Made by a program: the position numbers and the translations under genes. A stretch of 5,003 nucleotides of DNA from a bacterium. GTDB lineage: Bacteria; SZUA-79; Acidulodesulfobacterales; Acidulodesulfobacteraceae. Positions 1 to 5,003 of this stretch are shown in pieces. A model generated the notes under the pieces. It was not told the origin of the DNA. It was given only the letters and a program-made list of their open reading frames with translations, and did no database searches. Position 1 is the first letter of the stretch. Each line of letters begins with the position of its first letter. Location: positions 1-5,003 of the forward strand of contig JAJYQZ010000103.1 of assembly GCA_021794335.1 (NCBI GenBank). Reading direction: 5' to 3'.

Positions 1-1535
1 TTGGTTACAATAAAGACGAGTTTCTTAAGCTTTCCCCTCTCGATATAATACCGAAAGCCGATTATGACAAAATGAAAAATTATTTTATTGAGCTGGCTTC
101 AAAAGGGCATTTGACTTACGAGGCTAACCATGTAGCGAAGAGCGGAAAAGTTATACAGGTTGAAGTGGTTGATAATATTTTCGATATTGGAAAAACAAGG
201 ATGGGCGTTTGCATAGCAAGGAATATCTCCGCCAGGAAGGGGCTTGAAAAAAAGCTTCTGGATTCCTATCTCGAATATAATAACCTTGTAAAATTTCTGC
301 CTATCGGGGTATATCAGGCAACAACAGATGAAAAAGGACGTTTTATTAATGTGAACGATTATATGGTAACAATTTTTGAAGCAAGCGGCAAAGAAGAGTT
401 AATTAATACCAAAATTGCGGATTTATATGCTCCCGGAGAAATAATGCGGGTTGACATTATAAAAAATATAATCAAAAAAGGGGTGTATGAATTTGAAGGG
501 AAAAGAAAGACTTTAAAAGGCAGGATTATCGATGTGTACATTGCCTGCCGCTTGAAAAAAGATGATTACGGAAAAGATATGATAGATTGCGTGCTTTTGG
601 ACATAACTAAAGAGAAAGAATTAGAAAAGAGGTTAAAGGAGAACGAGGAACTTTTTAGCGCTATAGTTAACGGCATGGCCGAAGGAGTTTACATTAGTGA
701 CACGAGGATACTTTATGCCAATCCCGCAGCCGTCGAATTTTTCGACTATCCGGAAAAAGAACTTTATAATATGAATATATGGGATTTATTTGGGGAAAAA
801 GATAGACCTGTTATCAAAGCCAATATAGAAAGAAGGCTTAAGGGAGAACAATTTTATTTTGAATACGCTCTTAATACTTTTACCAAAAAGGGCAAAGAAA
901 AATTTATATTGTTTCATGTCCAAACCATTGTTTATCAAGGGCGGTTCGTCGCTCTCGCTATATTTTTCGATATAACCGATAAGGTGTTGCTGGAAAGGGA
1001 ATTAGAAAAAGAGAAATTACGCTTTCAAGAGTTATCCGAAACAGACCCTCTTACGGGGATTTTTAACAGGAGAAAATTAGATAATATTTTGGACGGGTAT
1101 GTTAAACTGGCGTTTAGATATAATAGGCCGCTGTCTTTAATTATGTTCGATATAGACCACTTTAAAGAAATAAACGATAATTACGGGCATCAAATAGGAG
1201 ATAATATTTTGATAGAGCTTGCTAATCTTATAAAAGCCAATTTAAGGGAAACCGATTTTTTTGTCAGATTTGGCGGAGAAGAGTTTATGATATTAATGCC
1301 CGAAACCAATTTAGTTTACGCAAAAGCAAAGGCTGAAAGCCTAAGAAAATTAATCGAGGAAAATGTCTTTAAATATATTTACGGGCTTACCTGTAGTTTC
1401 GGGGCTGTAGAATATGGCGAAAAAGATAATTTGGGTAATACGCAAGACATTATTAACAGTCTTATTAAGCGGGTTGATAATGCTTTATACAGGGCAAAAG
1501 AAAACGGGAGAAACAGGGTGGAAGGGGGCATTTAA
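1..1535 (+). CDS. Multi-PAS diguanylate cyclase (GGDEF), 5' end outside the window
   Basis: A sensor enzyme that would make cyclic di-GMP from two GTP in response to a signal sensed by its PAS domains. The first ATG is at 72, but the frame is open to the window edge and codons 3-71 read as PAS sequence (GYNKDEFLKLSPLDIIP), so the true start lies upstream; 510 residues are visible. In order: the end of one PAS domain (to about nt 240), a second (about 260-620), a third (about 645-1000), a short charged helix (LERELEKEKLRFQELSETD) typical of PAS-GGDEF linkers, then GGDEF (about 1035-1530). The catalytic domain looks active: metal and substrate motif FDIDHFKEINDNYGH (from 1146), signature GGEEF (1272-1286), and an intact product-inhibition I-site RETD (1245-1256) exactly five residues before it. 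It ends with the usual NALYRAKENGRNRV. No membrane segment is seen in the visible part. The PAS ligands cannot be told from sequence. Carbonic anhydrase follows after 48 bp on the same strand; co-transcription is possible but not shown. Confidence 0.95.
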   Translation, partial: GYNKDEFLKLSPLDIIPKADYDKMKNYFIELASKGHLTYEANHVAKSGKVIQVEVVDNIFDIGKTRMGVCIARNISARKGLEKKLLDSYLEYNNLVKFLPIGVYQATTDEKGRFINVNDYMVTIFEASGKEELINTKIADLYAPGEIMRVDIIKNIIKKGVYEFEGKRKTLKGRIIDVYIACRLKKDDYGKDMIDCVLLDITKEKELEKRLKENEELFSAIVNGMAEGVYISDTRILYANPAAVEFFDYPEKELYNMNIWDLFGEKDRPVIKANIERRLKGEQFYFEYALNTFTKKGKEKFILFHVQTIVYQGRFVALAIFFDITDKVLLERELEKEKLRFQELSETDPLTGIFNRRKLDNILDGYVKLAFRYNRPLSLIMFDIDHFKEINDNYGHQIGDNILIELANLIKANLRETDFFVRFGGEEFMILMPETNLVYAKAKAESLRKLIEENVFKYIYGLTCSFGAVEYGEKDNLGNTQDIINSLIKRVDNALYRAKENGRNRVEGGI

Positions 1536-1583
1536 ATTATAAAATTATAACGGCGTAAAGCAGTTTCAAAGGAGAAGTTTAAC

Positions 1584-2234
1584 ATGGATAATTTATTTGA
1601 AGGCGTAATTAATTTTAATAATAATGAGTATAAAAGATATAGTGAACTTTTTAAAAAAATGGGAGCAAAACAAAATCCGCATACGCTTTTTATCGGGTGT
1701 TCCGATTCGAGGGTCGTTCCAAGCCTCATAACGAAAACACTGCCCGGCGAGCTTTTCGTCGTGAGGAATATTGCCAACTTAGTTCCGCCCTATAGAAATG
1801 TTAACGAGTTTTTGTCGACCACTTCCGCGATAGAGTATGCCGTAAATATATTAGATGTAAAAAATATCGTAGTATGCGGACATTCAAATTGCGGAGGATG
1901 CAAGGCTTTATATATGACGGACGAGGATCTAAAAAATATTCCTCACACAAAAAAATGGTTAGAACTGGCTAAAGATGTTAAAAAAATAGTGTTAAATTTA
2001 GCGGCTTGTAATAATCTTGACCTCAATGAAAAAGAAAGGGAGTTATTGACCGAAAGAGAGAATGTAAAAGAACAAATCAAACACTTATATTCATATCCTT
2101 ATATTAAAGCTAAATTAACGGACAAAAAAATTAACATATACGGATGGCATTATATTATAGAAACAGGCGAGGTGTATAATTATTCTTTTGATAAAAATTA
2201 CTATGAAAAAATCAATGAACCTGTTTTACCCTAA
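1584..2234 (+). CDS. Beta-class carbonic anhydrase
   Basis: A zinc enzyme that interconverts CO2 and bicarbonate, expected in the cytoplasm because no signal peptide is present. The 216 residues are close to the usual size of bacterial beta enzymes (about 200-220). The metal site is complete: C39 and D41 in the CSDSR motif (39-43), with R43 forming the Asp-Arg pair, and H100 and C103 in CGHSNCGGC (98-106). The flanking FVVRNIANLVPP (58-69) and SAIEYAV (81-87) blocks are also typical. The C-terminal GWHYIIETGEVYNY strand is the normal end of the fold. The start is supported by a strong AAAGGAG (1568-1574) nine bases before ATG. The last proline codon and the TAA stop lie inside the left end of repeat copy 1, so the extreme C-terminus may have been set by that insertion. 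No clear promoter was found in the 48-bp gap; transcription may come from upstream. The family is certain; the physiological role (CO2 supply, pH, bicarbonate for biosynthesis) is inferred. Confidence 0.96.
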   Translation: MDNLFEGVINFNNNEYKRYSELFKKMGAKQNPHTLFIGCSDSRVVPSLITKTLPGELFVVRNIANLVPPYRNVNEFLSTTSAIEYAVNILDVKNIVVCGHSNCGGCKALYMTDEDLKNIPHTKKWLELAKDVKKIVLNLAACNNLDLNEKERELLTERENVKEQIKHLYSYPYIKAKLTDKKINIYGWHYIIETGEVYNYSFDKNYYEKINEPVLP

Positions 2235-2394
2235 ATTGCCGTAGAAATCTTTAAAATAGCTTTAAAGTTATTTGAACACTGGATTCCCGCTTTCGCGGGA
2301 ATGACACCTAAATGGTGAAATCGTAAATTCTCTCTTAGTCATTTCCGCGAAAGCGGGAATCCAGTGTTAGAATTTTCTATCGGCAATTTTGAGG
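2229..2394. mobile_element. 166-bp MITE-like repeat, copy 1 (eroded)
   Basis: First of two directly oriented copies of a structured repeat. The left end is CCCTAAATTGCCGTAGAAA and the right end, read on the other strand, is CCTCAAAATTGCCGATAGAA; these are imperfect terminal inverted repeats. Positions 2242-2308 (67 bases) are identical to 3797-3863 in copy 2; the centre and right side differ. Flanks are GTTTTA (2223-2228) and TTTTTA (2395-2400), a 5-of-6 match at the position expected for a target duplication. It has no coding capacity, so any movement would need a transposase supplied elsewhere. It fills the gap between the convergent carbonic anhydrase and transporter genes, where its hairpins could stop transcription from both sides, although no run of T follows them. 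The repeat is seen directly; the mobile nature is inferred mainly from copy 2. Confidence 0.75.
2275..2368. repeat. Inner inverted repeat of copy 1, two hairpins
   Basis: A 31-base left arm (2275-2305) pairs with a right arm (2338-2368) with one mismatch. Each arm is itself a hairpin: ATTCCCGC (2283-2290), loop TTTC, GCGGGAAT (2295-2302) on the left; ATTTCCGC, loop GAAA, GCGGGAAT on the right. A short CACC/GGTG stem sits just inside the left arm. The single-strand form can therefore fold as one long stem or as two small hairpins. The CTGGATTCCCGC core resembles palindromic repeats I recall from many proteobacterial genomes; that is memory and was not searched. Confidence 0.85.
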
Positions 2395-2424
2395 TTTTTA
2401 GGCTTCGTTAAAGGATTTATTCGA

Positions 2425-3591
2425 TTAATCGGCACATCTCATATCTTTATCGGGAAGTCCGGTTTCGATTGACAAACACGGCGCTTTAAATAAGTAGCCG
2501 TGCCACATTCCATGTAATGTTTTCGATGTAACCACGGTCCAGAAAAACGCAAGCATGATGACAAAAATAGCGCCGATCACCTTAAAAAGTTCCATTCCCG
2601 TTAATCTAAACAGTGTAATCGTTGCCGAAGTATAAACCCCCAGAGGAAAGGTAAATCCCCACCAGCCCATATTAAAAGGCAAGTCTTCCTGCATATACCT
2701 GAATGTCATAAGGATAGCTATTATCAGCCACCAAAAGCCGAATCCCCACATAATTAGTCCCCCTATAGGTCCGACGCTATAAGCGGTTTTAGCATAAATA
2801 TAAAGTTTTGTTCCGGTAAATACCGCAGGCGCATCGTTTCCAAGAAGAAGCAAACCTAAGCTGCCCGTGCCTATCGGTCCTAATGTCAACCATGTAGATA
2901 CCGCCATATCCCTATGCGGGAGCTTGTGCCATGCAAGGCGCAAGAACAATATGACAAGAATGCCGAAAGCAAGAGGAACGGAAAATGCCCATAGCGCATA
3001 ACCGAGGATAATAACATATCTGCCTATAACAGGAGCAACATGCGGAGCTAAGAAACCTGCCGATGCGGCGGCAACTTCAGCAGGGACTATCGGCAGCAGC
3101 CATATTGCGGTCATGTCTTCTATACTATGTTTTTGATTCGTAAACATATAGAAAGGAACCAACAAACCTACAATTATAGAAATAAAAGCGTCAAACCACC
3201 ATAAATTTAAGGCTATGGGCGTCATTTGCGCTCCTGCAAATATTAAAAATCCGTTTATAATAGTAGCTAAACCCATAGGTATAGCTCCCAAAAACATCGA
3301 TTGCACGGGATGCTTTAGCAGCTTTTTCGCGGATTGAAAATAAAACATAAAGCGTCCGATAAAAAGAATGCTAAAAATTATAAACAAAGCGATGTTAACT
3401 ATCCATAAGCCCTCCGCTATCAGATGCAATCCTGCAACCCGATATGGAAAAGCCGCAAGCATAAGCGACAGAATACCTGTTCCCATATTCATAGTAAACC
3501 AATTCGGGGTAAACTGCTTTATAAGGTCGGTTGGATGCGACATCTGTTTAAGCGGACGCAGATTATATGCCATGTTATTTAATCTTTTCAT
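2425..3591 (-). CDS. TDT/SLAC1-family anion or dicarboxylate transporter
   Basis: An inner-membrane transporter of the tellurite-resistance/dicarboxylate (TDT) family, which includes TehA, the malate carrier Mae1, the sulfite exporter Ssu1 and the plant anion channel SLAC1. The 388 residues contain about ten hydrophobic segments. Family hallmarks are the first-helix motif FTPNWFTMNMGTGIL (27-41), the HPVQSMFLGAIPMG block after helix 2, WLLPIVPAEVAAASAG near the middle, and GWWGFTFPLG (309-318) near the end. The start at 3591 has GAGG (3597-3600 on the + strand) five bases upstream; Met7 is a weaker alternative with no such site. Substrate cannot be read from sequence: sulfite, C4-dicarboxylates, chloride/nitrate or bicarbonate are all conceivable. 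The neighbouring carbonic anhydrase favours an inorganic-carbon or anion-balance role only weakly, because the genes converge. Base composition appears higher in GC than neighbours (sampled lines 38-57 %), and the gene sits between two direct copies of the 166-bp repeat. Confidence 0.93.
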   Translation of the reverse strand: MKRLNNMAYNLRPLKQMSHPTDLIKQFTPNWFTMNMGTGILSLMLAAFPYRVAGLHLIAEGLWIVNIALFIIFSILFIGRFMFYFQSAKKLLKHPVQSMFLGAIPMGLATIINGFLIFAGAQMTPIALNLWWFDAFISIIVGLLVPFYMFTNQKHSIEDMTAIWLLPIVPAEVAAASAGFLAPHVAPVIGRYVIILGYALWAFSVPLAFGILVILFLRLAWHKLPHRDMAVSTWLTLGPIGTGSLGLLLLGNDAPAVFTGTKLYIYAKTAYSVGPIGGLIMWGFGFWWLIIAILMTFRYMQEDLPFNMGWWGFTFPLGVYTSATITLFRLTGMELFKVIGAIFVIMLAFFWTVVTSKTLHGMWHGYLFKAPCLSIETGLPDKDMRCAD

Positions 3592-3782
3592 AGAAACCTC
3601 ATAAACGGTAGAACATTAGCTTTGTATTATTGTATTACCTTTGCCCTGAATGATTTTTACGGAATTTAGACAAAACGAATGTAAAACATGTAGTATGATA
3701 AACTATACAAGTAAAAGACAGCGAACATTATCTTAACTTATTTTTTATATAAAGTCCATTAAATAATTTAATTTGCTATTAT
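3592..3782. other. Upstream region of the transporter gene
   Basis: A non-coding, AT-rich stretch between the transporter start and repeat copy 2; it must hold the transporter's control region. The only clear element is the GAGG ribosome site at 3597-3600. No convincing -35/-10 pair was found on the minus strand. An imperfect interrupted palindrome (ACATGTAGT ... ACTATACAAGT, 3686-3712) could be a protein-binding site, but the match includes one mismatch and an indel. Confidence 0.4.
3777..3782. repeat. Left target-site duplication of copy 2 (TATTAT)
   Basis: TATTAT directly abuts the outer end of the left terminal inverted repeat and recurs at 3949-3954 directly after the right one. A perfect 6-bp direct repeat at both junctions is the usual trace of a cut-and-paste insertion. 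In AT-rich DNA a chance match is possible, but its exact placement at both ends makes it credible. Confidence 0.65.
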
Positions 3783-3948
3783 CCCAAATTTGCCGATAGA
3801 AATCTTTAAAATAGCTTTAAAGTTATTTGAACACTGGATTCCCGCTTTCGCGGGAATGACACCCGTTGGGTGAAAAGCTAAATACCCGCAAAGTCATTCC
3901 CGCGAAAGCGGGAATCCAGAAAATAAATTTTCTATCGGCAAATTTGGG
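3783..3948. mobile_element. 166-bp MITE-like repeat, copy 2 (intact ends)
   Basis: The better preserved copy. Its ends are a perfect 20-bp terminal inverted repeat, CCCAAATTTGCCGATAGAAA at 3783-3802 and its complement at 3929-3948, flanked by TATTAT on both sides. Inside are a duplicated CTTTAAA, then the hairpin-rich inner inverted repeat. It has the same length and orientation as copy 1. There is no open frame of useful size, so it would be non-autonomous. The insertion family cannot be named from the ends. It lies 14 bp upstream of the hypC -35 box, between two divergent transcription units, so it may affect either promoter. Confidence 0.82.
3834..3919. repeat. Inner inverted repeat of copy 2, two hairpins
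   Basis: A perfect 27-base inverted repeat: left arm 3834-3860, right arm 3893-3919, starting CTGGATTCCCGC and ending GCGGGAATCCAG. Each arm is also a hairpin with an 8-bp stem and a four-base loop (TTTC left, GAAA right). A third small stem, CACCC GTT GGGTG (3860-3872), follows the left arm. Unlike copy 1, pairing stops at CCAG, because the next bases on the right are AAAATAAA instead of TGTT. Confidence 0.88.
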
Positions 3949-3954
3949 TATTAT
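3949..3954. repeat. Right target-site duplication of copy 2 (TATTAT)
   Basis: Partner of the TATTAT at 3777-3782, directly adjoining the right terminal inverted repeat. Together they define the element as exactly 3783-3948. Confidence 0.65.
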
Positions 3955-3962
3955 CTTATACA

Positions 3963-3991
3963 TTGAATTTTATAGATAAACGGGGTAAAAT
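3963..3991 (+). promoter_or_regulatory. Sigma-70-type promoter of the hypC-hypD operon
   Basis: TTGAAT (3963-3968, 4 of 6 matches to the -35 consensus), a 17-base spacer and TAAAAT (3986-3991, 5 of 6 to the -10 consensus). Transcription would begin near 3998, leaving a leader of about 46 bases before hypC. It begins 15 bases past the end of repeat copy 2. No sigma-54 type GG/GC site was noticed upstream of hypC. Confidence 0.55.
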
Positions 3992-4044
3992 AATAAATAA
4001 AGCAGTATCGAACTATTAATTTAATTTATATTTGGACATAATCA

Positions 4045-4272
4045 ATGTGTCTCGCAATCCCTTCCAGAGTGGTAGAAATAAAAGGCGATAACATTGCCGT
4101 CGTAGATACGATGGGTTCTAAAAGGCTTATATCCACCATGCTTTTAGAGGAGCAGGCTAAAATAGGGGATTATTTGCTTATCCATGTGGGTTACGCGATG
4201 CAAAAAATAGACGAGAATGAAGCAATAGAAAGCCTTAATTTGTTTAAGGAAATCGAAAATAAAATGGATTAA
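4045..4272 (+). CDS. hypC: [NiFe] hydrogenase maturation chaperone HypC
   Basis: A small cytoplasmic chaperone that, with HypD, carries the iron atom while its CN and CO ligands are built, then delivers it to the hydrogenase large-subunit precursor. The 75 residues match the usual HypC length. The N-terminus MCLAIPSRVVEI is the family signature, and Cys2, exposed after Met removal, is the iron-binding residue. The second hallmark, GDYLLIHVGYAMQKID (41-56), is present, followed by the usual helical tail. The start is fixed by the need for Cys2; the ribosome site is weak (GGA at 4034-4036, eight bases upstream). hypD follows after 22 bp on the same strand, the common order in hyp operons. The hydrogenase served is not in the window. 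The paralogue HybG shares these features, but the adjacent hypD favours HypC. Confidence 0.96.
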   Translation: MCLAIPSRVVEIKGDNIAVVDTMGSKRLISTMLLEEQAKIGDYLLIHVGYAMQKIDENEAIESLNLFKEIENKMD

Positions 4273-4294
4273 AAACCGGTTAGGACGGGTCAGA

Positions 4295-5003
4295 ATGAGC
4301 ATATATTCCTCTTTTAAGCGACAAGGCGATATAGAACGGCTAACCTCTCTGATAAGCATCGAAGCCAAAAAAACGATCAATATAATGGAAATATGTGGCG
4401 GGCATACCCATTCCATTATGAAATACGGACTGAATACCCTTCTTAAAGACAAGATAAACTTTCTTCACGGCCCCGGCTGTCCTGTTTGCGTTATGCCGAT
4501 AAAAAGAATCGATAAGGCTATAGAAATTGCGAGTTTGCCCGATGTCATACTTGCGGCTTACGGCGATATGATGCGGGTTCCCGGAACAAATAGTTCACTC
4601 ATAAAAGAGAGGGCTAAAGGAAGAGATGTAAGGATGATATATTCCCCGCTCGATATTATGAAAATAGCGGCGGATAAAAGCAATAAGGATAAAAAGATTA
4701 TTTTTTTCGCAATAGGGTTCGAAACGACAACGCCGATGACGGCAGCCCTTATCGAAGAAGTGATAGCAAAAAAAATCGAAAATATATTATTTTATATTAA
4801 TCATGTTCTTGTGCCTCCGCCTATAAATGCTATTTTAGATTCCAACGACAATTTAATAGACGGTTTTATCTGTCCCGGACATGTAAGCGTTATTACCGGA
4901 AGCGGTATTTATGAAGATATTCCGCTAAAATATAAAAAATCGGCGGTTATTGCGGGATTTGAACCTTATGACATTTTAAGCGCAATTCTTTTGATAGCCA
5001 GAC
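4295..5003 (+). CDS. hypD: [NiFe] hydrogenase maturation protein HypD, 3' end outside the window
   Basis: The Fe-S scaffold on which, with HypC, the Fe(CN)2CO group of [NiFe] hydrogenase is assembled in the cytoplasm; cyanide comes from HypF/HypE. The frame is open from ATG 4295 to the window edge (236 full codons of a family of about 360-380 residues). The conserved N-terminal half is complete: EICGGHTH with C34 (31-39 region), GPGCPVC with C62 and C65, matching the three essential cysteines of E. coli HypD (41, 69, 72). Further family blocks are GDMMRVPG, IGFETTTP, NHVLVPPP, CPGHVS and GFEPYD. The missing part would include the C-terminal 4Fe-4S cysteines. AGGA (4282-4285) lies nine bases before the start. 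It is probably co-transcribed with hypC, with hypE or other maturation genes likely to follow, which cannot be seen here. Confidence 0.96.
   Translation, partial: MSIYSSFKRQGDIERLTSLISIEAKKTINIMEICGGHTHSIMKYGLNTLLKDKINFLHGPGCPVCVMPIKRIDKAIEIASLPDVILAAYGDMMRVPGTNSSLIKERAKGRDVRMIYSPLDIMKIAADKSNKDKKIIFFAIGFETTTPMTAALIEEVIAKKIENILFYINHVLVPPPINAILDSNDNLIDGFICPGHVSVITGSGIYEDIPLKYKKSAVIAGFEPYDILSAILLIAR

Noticed and set aside
359..541. 60-codon open frame on the minus strand
   Set aside because: It lies entirely antisense to the second PAS domain of the cyclase, with no recognisable protein similarity; an overlap artefact.
1536..1583. Promoter for carbonic anhydrase in the gap after the cyclase
   Set aside because: AT-rich -10-like strings (TATAAA, ATTATAA) exist, but no -35 at suitable spacing was found, so no call is made.
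1532..1777. 81-codon open frame on the minus strand
   Set aside because: It is antisense to the metal-site region of the carbonic anhydrase, which is clearly the real gene.
2283..2302. Classical intrinsic terminator after carbonic anhydrase
   Set aside because: The hairpin is good but is followed by ATGACACC rather than a T run, and the same hairpin occurs in the unrelated intergenic site at 3838-3857, so it belongs to the repeat; a terminator effect remains only possible.
3368..3604. 78-codon open frame on the plus strand
   Set aside because: It is antisense to the N-terminal part of the transporter and has no family features.
3671..3696. Plus-strand promoter TAGACA-N18-TAGTAT upstream of repeat copy 2
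   Set aside because: The match is moderate, the nearest plus-strand gene is about 350 bp away beyond the repeat, and hypC has a better promoter close by.
2229..3948. CRISPR array
   Set aside because: There are only two repeat units 1.4 kb apart with a gene between them; no regular spacers and no cas genes.
4144..4452. 102-codon open frame on the minus strand
   Set aside because: It is antisense to the end of hypC and the start of hypD, both of which carry diagnostic motifs.

Overview
The window reads as chromosomal DNA of an AT-rich bacterium; hand counts of individual 60-base lines give roughly 27-57 % GC, most of them low. The gene set is a multi-PAS diguanylate cyclase, a beta-carbonic anhydrase, a TDT/SLAC1-family anion transporter and the hydrogenase maturation genes hypC and hypD. 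This suits a Gram-negative, hydrogen-using or chemolithotrophic organism, perhaps of the old deltaproteobacterial group. That placement is inference; no phylogenetic marker is present.

Layout. Positions 1-1535 hold the 3' part of a PAS-PAS-PAS-GGDEF gene (+ strand), cut by the left window edge: the reading frame stays open upstream of the first ATG at 72, and the upstream codons encode more of a PAS domain. After 48 bp comes a beta-carbonic anhydrase gene (1584-2234, +). A TDT/SLAC1 transporter gene (2425-3591, -) converges on it. At 4045 a hydrogenase maturation operon starts on the + strand with a recognisable promoter: hypC (4045-4272), then hypD (from 4295), which runs off the right edge.

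The most notable non-coding content is a pair of directly oriented copies of a 166-bp structured repeat (2229-2394 and 3783-3948), one on each side of the transporter gene. Each has terminal inverted repeats built on TTGCCGATAGAAA and a long inner inverted repeat that itself consists of hairpins. Copy 2 has perfect 20-bp ends and a perfect 6-bp flanking direct repeat (TATTAT), so it looks like a recent insertion of a MITE-like non-autonomous element. Copy 1 is more eroded and overlaps the carbonic anhydrase stop codon. The transporter gene between the copies appears richer in GC than its neighbours, so the interval may be a cassette that was acquired or can be lost.

Functional links. The carbonic anhydrase interconverts CO2 and bicarbonate and the transporter moves small anions, so the two could act together in inorganic carbon or anion balance. 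They are convergent and not one operon, so this is only suggestive. HypC and HypD build the Fe(CN)2CO unit of [NiFe] hydrogenase, which implies that the organism uses or makes hydrogen. No new multi-gene system is evident; the repeat family is the least explained structure here.
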